A stretch of DNA of 64,000 bases from Phycisphaerales bacterium (GTDB lineage: Bacteria; Planctomycetota; Phycisphaerae; Phycisphaerales; UBA1924): NCBI GenBank assembly GCA_040221175.1, contig JAVJVK010000019.1, positions 124,001 through 188,000 of the forward strand, read 5' to 3'. The position numbers and the translations under genes were made by a program. This document shows positions 34,209-44,497 of the stretch, in pieces. Under the pieces are notes generated by a model. It did not search any database, was not told where the DNA came from, and saw only the letters and a program-made list of their open reading frames with translations. Each line of letters starts with the position of its first letter. Position 1 is the first letter of the stretch.

Positions 34209-34424
34209 TGGTCCAATCTCCTGCCGGCCGCTCGTGCCGCTGTAGGCCCTCGGGGGAGGGGCTAGGGTTGTATGAGCTTCGCGCCGCCGAAGCCACCGTT
34301 CGCGTGGGCCCGCGGCCCCGCGCAGAGCCCTTCCAGCCGCCGACCGGCACGGCCATCGGGGGGCTCATCGGCCCGATGGGGCTCGATCGTGCAGCCGGAC
34401 TCCATCGAGAGGGCCTCGACCGCC

Positions 34425-35423
34425 ATGCGAATCGTCAGCCTGCTGCCCTCGGCCACCGAGATCCTCTGCCTGGTGGGCGGGGGCGACCTGCTGGTCGGCC
34501 GCAGCCACGAGTGCGACTATCCCGAGGGCCTGGACCACCTGCCCGTGCTGACCGCCGCCCGGACCGCCTACGCCGGTGGTCCAGGTTCCGTTGGGGCGGC
34601 GGCCGACGTCGATCGGCAGGTCCGCGAAACGCTGTCTGATTCGTCCTCGCTGTACGAGTTGGACACGGAGATGCTCGAGTCGCTGCGGCCCGACATCATC
34701 CTCACGCAAAACCTCTGCGACGTGTGCTCGATCGCCTTACCGGAAGTGCAGGCGGCGGCCCGGCGCATCGGCGAGAAGACGGGAACCGAGCCCACCGTCA
34801 TCAGCCTCGACCCCCACACGCTCGAGCAGGTCTACGACGACTGCCTGACGATCGGTGCGGCCATCGGCAAGGAAGACGGAGCCACGCACGCCGTGGCCAC
34901 GCTCCGTGAGCGCTTCTATGCAGCCGCGGAGATCGTGCCGAGCTTCGCGTATGCGCCTGTTGTTGGCTTCCTGGAGTGGACCGACCCGCTCTTCATCGCC
35001 GGCCACTGGACGGTGCAGCTCATCGAACGCGCCGGCGGGCGGCACCCCCTGAACGAGACCATCGCCAAGGACGACGCCGGCGCCGCGGCCGGCGCCATGC
35101 ACAGCGAGCGCGTGGCGGGCAAGTCCATCGCCGTCCCGCCCGAGGTCTTCGTCGCCACCGCCCCCGAGGCGCTCGTGATCGCTCCGTGCGGACTCAACCT
35201 CGAGCAGACCCGCCACGCGACCGCCGAGATCGCCGGGCAGGACTGGTTCCGCTCGCTCCCCGCCGTCCAGAACGGCAAGGTCGCGCTCGTCGACGGCAAC
35301 CAGTACTTCAACCGGCCGGGGCCGAGGCTGGTCGACGCGTTCGAGTGGCTGGTGGCGTGGTTGCATGGGCGGGAGGATCGGATGCCGGATGGGTTCGCCT
35401 GGGAGCGATGGAAAGAGTCTTGA
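34425..35423 (+). CDS. Cobalamin-binding-type substrate-binding protein, no signal peptide (BtuF-like)
   Basis: This 332-residue class III periplasmic-binding fold protein opens with IVSLLPSATEILCLVGGGDLLVGRSHECD, the usual BtuF-like opening. LRPDIILTQNLCDVCSI near 100 and VALVDGNQYFNRPGPRLVDAFEWL near the C-terminus are also typical. I chose the ATG at 34425, so there is no signal peptide, as in several proteins annotated as cobalamin-binding from this group. Upstream codons from 34272 look like random GC-rich frame. It may bind corrinoids in the cytoplasm, or the ligand may be different. No cobalamin riboswitch is visible in the 216-bp gap to gspD. No ABC partner is adjacent. Confidence 0.82.
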   Translation: MRIVSLLPSATEILCLVGGGDLLVGRSHECDYPEGLDHLPVLTAARTAYAGGPGSVGAAADVDRQVRETLSDSSSLYELDTEMLESLRPDIILTQNLCDVCSIALPEVQAAARRIGEKTGTEPTVISLDPHTLEQVYDDCLTIGAAIGKEDGATHAVATLRERFYAAAEIVPSFAYAPVVGFLEWTDPLFIAGHWTVQLIERAGGRHPLNETIAKDDAGAAAGAMHSERVAGKSIAVPPEVFVATAPEALVIAPCGLNLEQTRHATAEIAGQDWFRSLPAVQNGKVALVDGNQYFNRPGPRLVDAFEWLVAWLHGREDRMPDGFAWERWKES

Positions 35424-35453
35424 TCGCATCCGGCGGCACTACCATTTGGAGCG

Positions 35454-35885
35454 ATGACGCGATGCCCGAAGTGCCGTTACGACGCCGCCATCCCGGACGC
35501 CACGTCCCGGGTTGTGTGCCCGGAGTGTGGCTTCGAGTACCTGCCCGCGGAGTCGTCGGATGCCATATCAAGCACGAATCGATCCGCGTTGGCCGCGATG
35601 CTGTTCACGGTCGTGTTGGCCGCGACGGCTGGCCTTGGCGCCTTGGCGTGGCTCCTGAACGACGACGTGTTCGCGCGTGACAGGATGCCGTGGTGGTACG
35701 CCGCCGTTCCGGCAAGCATCGTCGCGGCTTATGCGCTGATCGTCCGCGTGTTTTCTGACCTGTTCAACAAGTGCTGGCCGAGACCAAACCCCGGGCTCAT
35801 CGTGTACTTGTTGTTTGCCACTGGTTCCTACGCCGTGATCGCGATCGGGTTGCTCTGGCTCCGCGGCGTCGCGGCGCAGTCGTAG
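35454..35885 (+). CDS. Zinc-ribbon membrane protein of unknown function
   Basis: The 143-residue protein begins with a zinc ribbon (CPKCRYD at 4-10 and CPECGFEY at 22-29), followed by three likely membrane helices (about 45-65, 80-100 and 115-138). Such zinc-ribbon membrane proteins are common in planctomycetes, and their role is not known. It starts 31 bp after the BtuF-like gene on the same strand. Codon use and length look normal. I do not recognise a named family. Confidence 0.8.
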   Translation: MTRCPKCRYDAAIPDATSRVVCPECGFEYLPAESSDAISSTNRSALAAMLFTVVLAATAGLGALAWLLNDDVFARDRMPWWYAAVPASIVAAYALIVRVFSDLFNKCWPRPNPGLIVYLLFATGSYAVIAIGLLWLRGVAAQS

Positions 35886-35895
35886 CAGCAAGTGA

Positions 35896-36054
35896 AACAC
35901 GAGCCGGCGTCAGGCGCACGTGCAGCGCGCGACCGAGCTGGGCGCGAGCGTGCTGGTGCCCGCGCAGGACTTGCCCGAGGGCGAGCGGATGGCCGTGCTG
36001 CGAGACCCCGAGGGTGTGCCCTTCGTCGTCATGCAGCCGGCGCCCCGGGGCTGA
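35896..36054 (+). pseudogene. Remnant of a VOC (glyoxalase/bleomycin resistance) family gene
   Basis: From a stop at 35893-35895 to TGA 36052 the frame reads ...QRATELGASVLVPAQDLPEG, then ERMAVLRDPEGVPFVVMQPAP. This is the C-terminal beta-alpha-beta-beta unit of a VOC-domain protein, including the usual LRDPxG-F-V ending. The N-terminal half, which must pair with it to make an active site, is absent. No ribosome binding site is visible. It lies 10 bp after the zinc-ribbon gene, so it looks like a truncated relic left by a deletion. Confidence 0.7.
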
Positions 36055-36223
36055 GGGGCGGCGGGGGGTCTTCGGCGAGCAGCGCTGCGGCCGGGCAACG
36101 GGGGCCTCCCGTCCCGTCTGCCATCACGCCGCCCATCCCGGCTGCATTGCCAGCGGCCCGCCCCGGCCCAGGAGCCGCTCTCGGAACGCCCGCCGCGACC
36201 GAGGGCGTGGACGACGGCCCGGA
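36055..36223. other. Non-coding spacer before the first 21-bp array
   Basis: This is very GC-rich sequence with no gene I can support. Open frames across it exist only because stop codons are rare at this composition. Faint traces of the array pattern (GGAACGCCCG near 36183) suggest that decayed units extend the array to the left. Confidence 0.5.
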
Positions 36224-36412
36224 GGACGCGTCCGGGCATGCCGCGAACGCGTCCTGGAGCCCCGCAAACGCGTTCTGGGGGCGCCGGAACGCTGTCCCGG
36301 CACTCGGGACAGCGTTCCGAGGGGCTCGGACCGCGTTCTGGGGGCGTGCGAACACGGGCCGGGCGTGGCCGGACGCGTCCGGGGGCGACCAGGACGCCCG
36401 CCGGGCGGTCCA
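36224..36412. repeat. Array of nine 21-bp units with a palindromic core (first array)
   Basis: Nine units start at exactly 36224, 36245, 36266, 36287, 36308, 36329, 36350, 36371 and 36392. Each has a core of about 10 bp close to the perfect palindrome GGACGCGTCC, followed by about 11 bp that vary between units. The first and eighth cores are perfect; others are GAACGCGTCC, AAACGCGTTC and similar. The array sits between the VOC relic and the convergent end of the gene at 36434. Because 21 is a multiple of 3, all frames stay open across it, but no start codon or ribosome site suggests translation. Confidence 0.85.
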
Positions 36413-36433
36413 TCGCGGACTGTGAATCGTTGC

Positions 36434-37192
36434 TCAGCGGCCCTCGAGGGCGGCCCGGGTCTCCACGGCCAGGGCCGAGGCACGCTCGATGCAGTCGCGG
36501 GCCTCCTCGTCCACCGCGTCGGCGGCGGCCGACCAGGCCCGGTTGACTTGGCGTTCCATGGCGGCGAAGCGGTCCATGATGGCCGCGTAGCCCGAGAGCC
36601 CGTGGGCCGAGACGATCCGCTCACGGGTGTCCACGAAGGCCGGCACGTGCACGGCCTGCACCTCGCCCAGCCGCTCGATGATGGCGGCCTCGCGGTCGTG
36701 CTCGGTGGTCATGTGCGGCAGGTCGCGCCGCAGGCCCTCGATCGCGTCGATGATCGCCGCCAGCGAGGCCTCGGGCGAGTTCGTGCCGGGTGTCAGGCCC
36801 TCGCCCTCTCGTGATGCGGCCAGGCGCTGGCGCATGTCCATCCGCACGAGCGCCGCGCCCGCCAGCAGGCCGACCACCGCCAGCAGGAACCACCACCGGC
36901 CCGTCCAGCGCCCGAAGGCGAACTCCTTGACGCGGACGCGCTCGACGCCGGCGGCGCGGAGCTCGGCCAGCAGTTCGGCGGTCAGCTCGGTGTTCGCCGT
37001 CGCGATGGGCTCGCCCGGGGCCGCGGGATCGGCCGGCGGTTCGGCGGGCGTGGTCTCGCCCGCGGGCGCATTGAGCGTCAGGCCGACGAGCTGCTCGTCG
37101 GGCAGGTCCAGCGGCGGCACGTACGCGGTTGGCGCGAAGGACACGCCCAACACGAGGGCGGCGGTGATGATGAGGAAGCCGAGGATCTTCAT
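36434..37192 (-). CDS. Two-helix membrane protein next to the OPT transporter
   Basis: The 252-residue protein starts with a membrane helix (ILGFLIITAALVLGVSFAP), then a Pro/Ala/Glu-rich linker (about 40-70), a second helix at about 102-120 (WWFLLAVVGLLAGAALV), and a helical cytoplasmic domain of about 130 residues (AIIDAIEGLRRDLPHM, ASALAVETRAALEG). I do not recognise a family. I chose the ATG at 37192 because the hydrophobic segment follows at once. It begins 31 bp after the OPT transporter gene, so it may be an accessory subunit. Its 3' end faces the first 21-bp array. Confidence 0.75.
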   Translation of the reverse strand: MKILGFLIITAALVLGVSFAPTAYVPPLDLPDEQLVGLTLNAPAGETTPAEPPADPAAPGEPIATANTELTAELLAELRAAGVERVRVKEFAFGRWTGRWWFLLAVVGLLAGAALVRMDMRQRLAASREGEGLTPGTNSPEASLAAIIDAIEGLRRDLPHMTTEHDREAAIIERLGEVQAVHVPAFVDTRERIVSAHGLSGYAAIMDRFAAMERQVNRAWSAAADAVDEEARDCIERASALAVETRAALEGR

Positions 37193-37223
37193 GGCTGTGC
37201 TCCTCACGAGCGTGTGGTGGGGG

Positions 37224-39473
<2,250 letters not shown>

Positions 39474-39585
39474 CAGCGGCCTCCACGGGAATCTCCAAAC
39501 GTACGCCGCCCGGAACGCCAAGAAAAACTTGATGCGGCGCAAACCGAACGGCCCCGGGCCCGGTCTAATCCATCAGGACGCCCGC

Positions 39586-40185
39586 ATGACCATCGACCGA
39601 TCGCCAATCGAGGCCGCAGAGAACGCCCACGCCCACGCCGACGTGGGAGTGAGCGACGAACGTTTGCTCGCCCGATTCGCCCGCGATCGTGGCGACTCGA
39701 GCGCGGCCCTGCAGGAACTCGCCCGCCGCCACGAGCGCCGGCTGCTGGGCCTGTCGCTGGGCTTGTGCAACGGACGCGAGGACCTGACACGCGAGGCCGT
39801 GCAGGAGACCTGGGTGCGCGTCATCCGGCACGCCGGCACGTTCAAGGGCAAGAGCAGCTTCGCGACGTGGGTGTACCGCATCGCGGTGCATCGGTGCCGC
39901 GACGTGATGGCCAGGGAGCGGGCGCTGGCTCGCCGTGGGGGCCGCGCGAGCGAGCCGCCCACGGTCCGAGCGTCCGACGCAGACCTCGCGTGGACACGGA
40001 GCGTGGTCGGCGGCCTGCCGCAGCATGAACGGGAAGTCGTGCTGCTGTGCCACATGCGCGGCATGACCCACGAGCAGGCGGCGGCCGTGCTGGGCATCCC
40101 GCCGGGCACGCTCAAGACGCGGATGACTCGGGCGATGGGGCGGCTGCGCGACGTGATGGGCGAAGATCGGGGAGGCGACGCGTGA
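39586..40185 (+). CDS. ECF-type RNA polymerase sigma factor
   Basis: The 199-residue sigma factor has region 2 at about 28-100 (LLARFARDRGDSSAALQEL... EAVQETWVRVIRHAGTFKG...SFATWVYRIAVHRCRD) and region 4 at about 135-190 (LPQHEREVVLLCHMRGMTHE, then AAAVLGIPPGTLKTRMTRAM). The ATG at 39586 (MTIDRSPIEA) gives a normal length. The stop overlaps the start of the next gene (GTGA), so the two are coupled, as with a sigma factor and its regulator. Its promoter region faces the OPT transporter. Confidence 0.94.
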   Translation: MTIDRSPIEAAENAHAHADVGVSDERLLARFARDRGDSSAALQELARRHERRLLGLSLGLCNGREDLTREAVQETWVRVIRHAGTFKGKSSFATWVYRIAVHRCRDVMARERALARRGGRASEPPTVRASDADLAWTRSVVGGLPQHEREVVLLCHMRGMTHEQAAAVLGIPPGTLKTRMTRAMGRLRDVMGEDRGGDA

Positions 40186-41225
40186 ACGAGCGACCAAACG
40201 AACTGGAAGACCGCCTCGCCTCGCTGACCGAGTGGCGCGCCGAGCACGAGCCGGCGCTCTGGGAGAGCGCGCTCCGGCAGTCCAAGGAGCCCCCGGCCGA
40301 CGAGCCGCGGACGCTGCGCATCGCACCGAAGCACGTGGCGGGCATCGCGGCCGCGCTCACGATCGCGGCGGTGGGGCTGTGGGCGTCGATGGGGGTGCTC
40401 GGTCAGTCCAGATCGGCGGCGCCCGGCTTGGCGCCTGCCTTGTCGCGAGCACCGAGTGCGATGGATCTCGCCGAGTCGCGTGCATTTCCCGCCGGCGAGC
40501 GCGCCTTTGCGATGGGCCAGGACATGCACGCGTTCGACCTCGAACCACGCGCCATCCAACGCTCGGCCGCGATGGAACTCACAACCGACGCCGTCCGCCC
40601 GCTGTTCGATCGCGTCACCGCGCTCATCGATCCCGGCCTGGGCGAGTTCGTCGAGAATGCCTCGGCGGGCGAGGGCCGTGCCGACGCGACGCTGCGGGTC
40701 TCGGCCCAGCGTTTGGAAGCCGTCATGCGATCCATTCGCGACATGGACGGCGTGGCCGAGGTGGTGCGCGAGGAGCTGTCGGCGGTCGACGCGACGGATC
40801 GGCGGGCCGACCTCACAGCGCGGCTGGCAAACGAGCGTCGCATCGAGGTCGAGCTGCTCGAGCTCATCGACACGCGGCCCGACGCCCCGCTGGCCGACGT
40901 GCTGCGTGTGCGCGATGCACTGCGCGAGGTCCGGCTGAACATCGAACGCCTCGACGCCCAGCGCGCGACGCTCAACGAGCGGGTGGAGCTGGCGACGCTG
41001 CGCGTGAGCATCGTGCAGCTCGACGAGGAAGACCAGCCCGAGCCCGACGCCAGCGGCTTCCTGGACGACCTGGGCGACGCGTTCGTCCGCGGCGGCCGCA
41101 CGCTGGCCGGCTCGGCGGCGTGGATCGTCGAAGCGTTGATCGGCGGCTTGATCGCGTGGGTGATCCTGGCCGCCGCTGGCGTGTGGGCCTACCGAACGCT
41201 GCGCTGGCGGGCGACGTGGGCGTAG
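40182..41225 (+). CDS. DUF4349 membrane protein, possible anti-sigma factor
   Basis: The 347-residue protein starts at GTG 40182 within the sigma-factor stop. Residues 1-40 are charged and cytoplasmic, a helix lies at about 48-66 (VAGIAAALTIAAVGLWASM), a DUF4349 region at about 165-285 (RLEAVMRSIRDMDGVAEV, LADVLRVRDALREVRLNIER, RVELATLRVSIVQL), and a C-terminal helix at about 316-340. The cytoplasmic N-terminus before a single helix is the plan of an anti-sigma factor, but no zinc ZAS motif (HxxxCxxC) is present. That role is inferred from the gene pair only. Confidence 0.85.
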   Translation: MNERPNELEDRLASLTEWRAEHEPALWESALRQSKEPPADEPRTLRIAPKHVAGIAAALTIAAVGLWASMGVLGQSRSAAPGLAPALSRAPSAMDLAESRAFPAGERAFAMGQDMHAFDLEPRAIQRSAAMELTTDAVRPLFDRVTALIDPGLGEFVENASAGEGRADATLRVSAQRLEAVMRSIRDMDGVAEVVREELSAVDATDRRADLTARLANERRIEVELLELIDTRPDAPLADVLRVRDALREVRLNIERLDAQRATLNERVELATLRVSIVQLDEEDQPEPDASGFLDDLGDAFVRGGRTLAGSAAWIVEALIGGLIAWVILAAAGVWAYRTLRWRATWA

Positions 41226-41251
41226 GCCTTGGGGCCGGGTTCATACACCAC

Positions 41252-42739
41252 TCAACCGTCCGGTGATTCGCCCGAGGGCCGCAAGTACGACTCGTCGAGC
41301 ACGTAGAAACCCGGCTCGAGCATCTCCAGCGGGCGTGCCGAGGGCAACATGCCACGCCGCGGGGATTCGCTTGTCGTGTCTTCCCTGGCGCTATCGTTGC
41401 CAGCGGGCTTCAGCCCATCGCGGATCACCATGATCATGTCCGACAACGCCGCGGGGTGCTCGAAGAGGTAGGCGTGCGTGCTCACGCCGCCCACGCGGCA
41501 CTCGACGATCTCGATGCCCGGCAGGTCGTTGATGAGCGACCGGCTGATCGGGTCGAAGTCGTCCAGCTGCGCATCGCCCAGGCGGCCGCGGCTGGCGAAG
41601 AACAGGCGGGCGAGCCCCAGGGCGCCGTCCTCCTTCGACGTGTACACGACGACCCGCCGCGCGATGCGCATGACCCGTTCGGATAGGAACCGCTGGGTGA
41701 AGATGTCCAGGTCCAGGTCGGGCGCCACGAGCACGAGCGTCTCGAGCTTGAGCACGTCCGAGGGCCGCAACCCTTCGGCGAACGATGGCTCGACGAACTC
41801 GACCCGCTCGCCCAGGGTCTGGTGCGTGCGCTGGCTGAAGAACGTCCGGCCCTGGGCCGCCTCGATCTCGGCGGCGATCTCGCGCAGCGCCGTCGTCGTC
41901 ACGTCGGTGCCGCGGCTGTGGGCGACCAAGTGGATGCGGTCGATGTCCTCGTTGGCGGCCAGGGCCATCAGCAGCGTCTTGAGCTGCAGCACGCTGAACT
42001 CGCCCGACTCGCGGTCGTGGTTGTACGCCACGGGCTTGAAGAACGCGTCGAAGCCGGCCGGCCACGTGAACGCGATCGGGACGCCCTGCCGCCCCGCCGC
42101 GTGCCAGGTCTGGCCCAGGCGCAGGATGGCGTCATCGAAGGTGTTGTTGAACCCGTGCACGAAGACGATCGCCGCGTTGCCCTCTGGCCCATCGGTCAGG
42201 AAGGGCGCCAGCGTCGCGCGAAAGTCGGCCAGGTCCTGGGCGAAGGCGGCCGACGCCCCGGCGGGGTAGACCACCTCGCCGCCCTCGACGCGCAGCCGCC
42301 CCTCAAGCGACGCGATGGTGCCGGTCCGCTCGACCGACTCGACGCGCAGGGTGTAGTCACGGGGCCGGTCCGCGCTCGTGCTGTCGTCGACCAGTTGCTC
42401 CCAGGTCGGCTCGGGCAGCAGGCCAACCCGCGCCACGCCGAAGTTGATGTCCTGGCTGCGCTGGCTGCCGTAGTCGGGCATCGCGAAGGGGTCGTCGCTG
42501 TCGAGCGTGCGATCGCGGCGATCGGTGAAGTAGACGACCGGGATGTCGGGCGTCCGCAGGTGCTCGGGCACGGCCGAGTACACCTGCCCGCCGCGCTCGC
42601 CGACCATCACGCGCGGCGTATCGACCAGGCGCGTCTCGTGCCGGCAGCCGACGCCGGCGACGACGAGCGTGCACGCGAGCATCCAGAAGATGGCGGGGTA
42701 GTTGGCGGGAACGGCGAGGCGGCGCGGTCGTCTCGTCAT
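41252..42739 (-). CDS. DUF900 alpha/beta hydrolase, probable lipoprotein
   Basis: The protein has about 495 residues. The N-terminus has a hydrophobic helix ending in a lipobox-like VVAGVGC (cysteine near 32). The DUF900 hydrolase core begins IPVVYFTDRRDR near 66. The oxyanion region is IVFVHGFNNTFDDA near 193, the nucleophile elbow AHSRGTD near 272, and a later acid in VLVAPDLDLDIF. A Ser-Asp-His triad fits, with the histidine most likely at STHAYLF near 430. Esterase activity on an unknown substrate is likely. I chose the ATG at 42739. The gene is convergent with the DUF4349 gene (26 bp). Confidence 0.87.
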   Translation of the reverse strand: MTRRPRRLAVPANYPAIFWMLACTLVVAGVGCRHETRLVDTPRVMVGERGGQVYSAVPEHLRTPDIPVVYFTDRRDRTLDSDDPFAMPDYGSQRSQDINFGVARVGLLPEPTWEQLVDDSTSADRPRDYTLRVESVERTGTIASLEGRLRVEGGEVVYPAGASAAFAQDLADFRATLAPFLTDGPEGNAAIVFVHGFNNTFDDAILRLGQTWHAAGRQGVPIAFTWPAGFDAFFKPVAYNHDRESGEFSVLQLKTLLMALAANEDIDRIHLVAHSRGTDVTTTALREIAAEIEAAQGRTFFSQRTHQTLGERVEFVEPSFAEGLRPSDVLKLETLVLVAPDLDLDIFTQRFLSERVMRIARRVVVYTSKEDGALGLARLFFASRGRLGDAQLDDFDPISRSLINDLPGIEIVECRVGGVSTHAYLFEHPAALSDMIMVIRDGLKPAGNDSAREDTTSESPRRGMLPSARPLEMLEPGFYVLDESYLRPSGESPDG

Positions 42740-42757
42740 GGGCAAGCCTAGCGATGG

Positions 42758-44053
42758 CTACGCGCCCGCGCGGATAAACCACGTGGCCATGAATACCAGC
42801 GCGAAGGCCGTCCAGAACGCGATCCCCGCCCAGCTCAGCACGATGAGCCACCGGGCCGGCTTGTGCTCGGCGGGCACGGCGGTGCTCGTCATCGCGCGGT
42901 GGTTGAAGTACGCGATCGCCGGCGTGCCAAGGAAGCTCAGGGTCGTCGCGAGATCGACCATGTCCGACAGCGATCGCAGGAACACCGCGAGGATCACGAT
43001 TGCCCCGGCCGCGAGCACGGCCAGCCAGACCCAGTAGCCGCGGTTGCCCTTTGGCTCAACGCCGCGGAACTCGCCAAACAGCGCCGACATGGTGCGCGGG
43101 ATGGCGTCGAGCACGGTAATGGTCGTGCTGAACATGACGGCGATGGCGCAGGTGGCGATGAGCGGGCGGGACCATTGGCCCAGCGAATCGGTATACAGCC
43201 CGATGAGCTGGTTGGCAAAGCCGCCCGCGCCCGCCGCCGGCTCGACGCCCGTGCCGTAGAGCAGGGCCGCCCCGAGCACGACGAAGGCCAGCGCCAGCAC
43301 GACGCACAGCGCAAAGCCGATATAAAAATCCAGCTCGCACTCGCGCTTGCTGGCGGCGTGGCCGGTCTGCCTGTTCCTGGCCAGGCTCCAGAGCGAATGC
43401 CACACGGTGATGTCCAGCGGCGCGGGCATCCAGCCCACCAGGGCGACCGCGAACACGAGCAAGGCCAGGTTCCACTGCGTCGGCCACACGGGCGTCGCGC
43501 CCAGGTCCAGGTTGGGCACTTGCATCGCCGCGGCGAAGACGGTGCTGACCGCCATCACGAGCATGAGCGCCTTCACCACGCGGTCGAGCCATTTGAAACC
43601 GCCGCAAGCCAGCAGCCCGATGCACACAAGCAAGATGCCCGCGGCGACGACCCAGAGCGGCGCCCCGGACTCGGCAATGCCAGCTCGCGCCAGCAGCGGA
43701 TCGACGACCAGGGGCTTGACGAGCGCCGCCGTCACGGCCGTGACCGCCGCCTGGATGGTGAACATCGTGCCCACCTGGATGGCCGCGAATGCCCCCAGCG
43801 TCGCCGGCCCCTGGGCCCGGTAGGCGTGCAGCAGCGAACGTCCCGTCGCCGCGGCGTACCTGGGCCCGAACAGCATCGCCGGGAGTTTCATGAGGTGGGC
43901 CAGAACAACCAGCAGCACCAGCGACAGCCCATAGACCGCGCCCGCCCGCGTCGACTGCACGAGATGGCTGACGCCGATGGCCGCCCCGGCGAAGAGGATG
44001 CCCGGGCCGAGGGCCTTGAGGAAATTCGGCGTCGCCGGGGTAGGAGGGGGCAT
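42758..44053 (-). CDS. Nramp-related metal or cation transporter
   Basis: This 431-residue membrane protein has about eleven helices. The Nramp-family opening LGPGILFAGAAIGVSHLV is present, as is the conserved G-rich helix MQVP...VPT-type region. The usual metal-site motifs are changed: the first-helix DPGN is GAAIGVSH, and the sixth-helix MPH is MPAPLD. So the classic Mn/Fe ligands (Asp, Asn and Met) are only partly kept, and the substrate may not be a divalent metal. It could be an Nramp-related transporter for another cation. The 444-bp gap upstream holds the second 21-bp array. Confidence 0.8.
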   Translation of the reverse strand: MPPPTPATPNFLKALGPGILFAGAAIGVSHLVQSTRAGAVYGLSLVLLVVLAHLMKLPAMLFGPRYAAATGRSLLHAYRAQGPATLGAFAAIQVGTMFTIQAAVTAVTAALVKPLVVDPLLARAGIAESGAPLWVVAAGILLVCIGLLACGGFKWLDRVVKALMLVMAVSTVFAAAMQVPNLDLGATPVWPTQWNLALLVFAVALVGWMPAPLDITVWHSLWSLARNRQTGHAASKRECELDFYIGFALCVVLALAFVVLGAALLYGTGVEPAAGAGGFANQLIGLYTDSLGQWSRPLIATCAIAVMFSTTITVLDAIPRTMSALFGEFRGVEPKGNRGYWVWLAVLAAGAIVILAVFLRSLSDMVDLATTLSFLGTPAIAYFNHRAMTSTAVPAEHKPARWLIVLSWAGIAFWTAFALVFMATWFIRAGA

Positions 44054-44259
44054 GACCGTCAGGGTAGCGGGGCGTTCGGTGCCGCCGGGCGGCCCTCCTT
44101 GATCCAGAGCTTCTGCCTACAGAGTCTCTTGATCCCGCCCTTCTCGGTCCAGAGCTTCTCGGTCCACGAGAACCACGGCCCGGCCAGATTCTCCACCAGT
44201 ATCGCCGGTTTCAGCCCCAACGCGGACGTGCGGCGGGGTTCGGGCGGCGGCGTTTTTCT
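44054..44259. other. Non-coding spacer upstream of the Nramp-related gene
   Basis: No gene is supported. A short region (44101-44166) has loose 15-bp-spaced copies of CTTCTCGGTCC and CCAGAGCTTCT, which may be decayed repeats. The promoter for the minus-strand transporter should lie here, but I cannot identify it. Confidence 0.5.
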
Positions 44260-44457
44260 GATCAGGTCTGGAGCATCTCCCGCTTCCTGAGGAGCATCTC
44301 CGATCAGGTCTGGAGCATTTCCTGCTTCCGGCGGAGCATCTCCGATCGGGTTTAGAGCATTTCCTGCTTCCGGCAGAGCATCTCCGATCGGGTTTGGAAC
44401 ATTTCCTGCTTCCGGCAGAGCATCTCTGATGGGGTTTGGAGCATCTCCTGCTTCCCG
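44260..44457. repeat. Tandem array with 42-bp units built from 21-bp half units (second array)
   Basis: Four complete 42-bp copies start at 44260, 44302, 44344 and 44386, with a partial fifth at 44428. Each copy is two 21-bp half units. Both end in GGAGCATCTCC or a near variant, a core with the inverted repeat GGAG/CTCC. One half begins GATCAGGTCT or similar, the other TGCTTCCGGC or similar. That gives nine cores at exact 21-bp spacing. It lies between the Nramp-related gene's promoter and the 3' end of the alcohol dehydrogenase gene. One minus frame reads a heptad (SEMLCRK, QEMFQTR), but a stop inside the third copy breaks it. Confidence 0.9.
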
Positions 44458-44497
44458 CGGGCGTCCGGGAACGCGCCGGGGGCTTCTCGGACTGTGC

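Noticed and set aside
34209-34424. A cobalamin riboswitch before the BtuF-like gene
   Set aside because: No B12-box or matching stems could be found in the 216-bp gap.
44260-44457. A CRISPR array
   Set aside because: The repeat blocks are only 11 bp with 10-bp near-identical alternating spacers, so there are no unique spacers, and no cas genes lie nearby.
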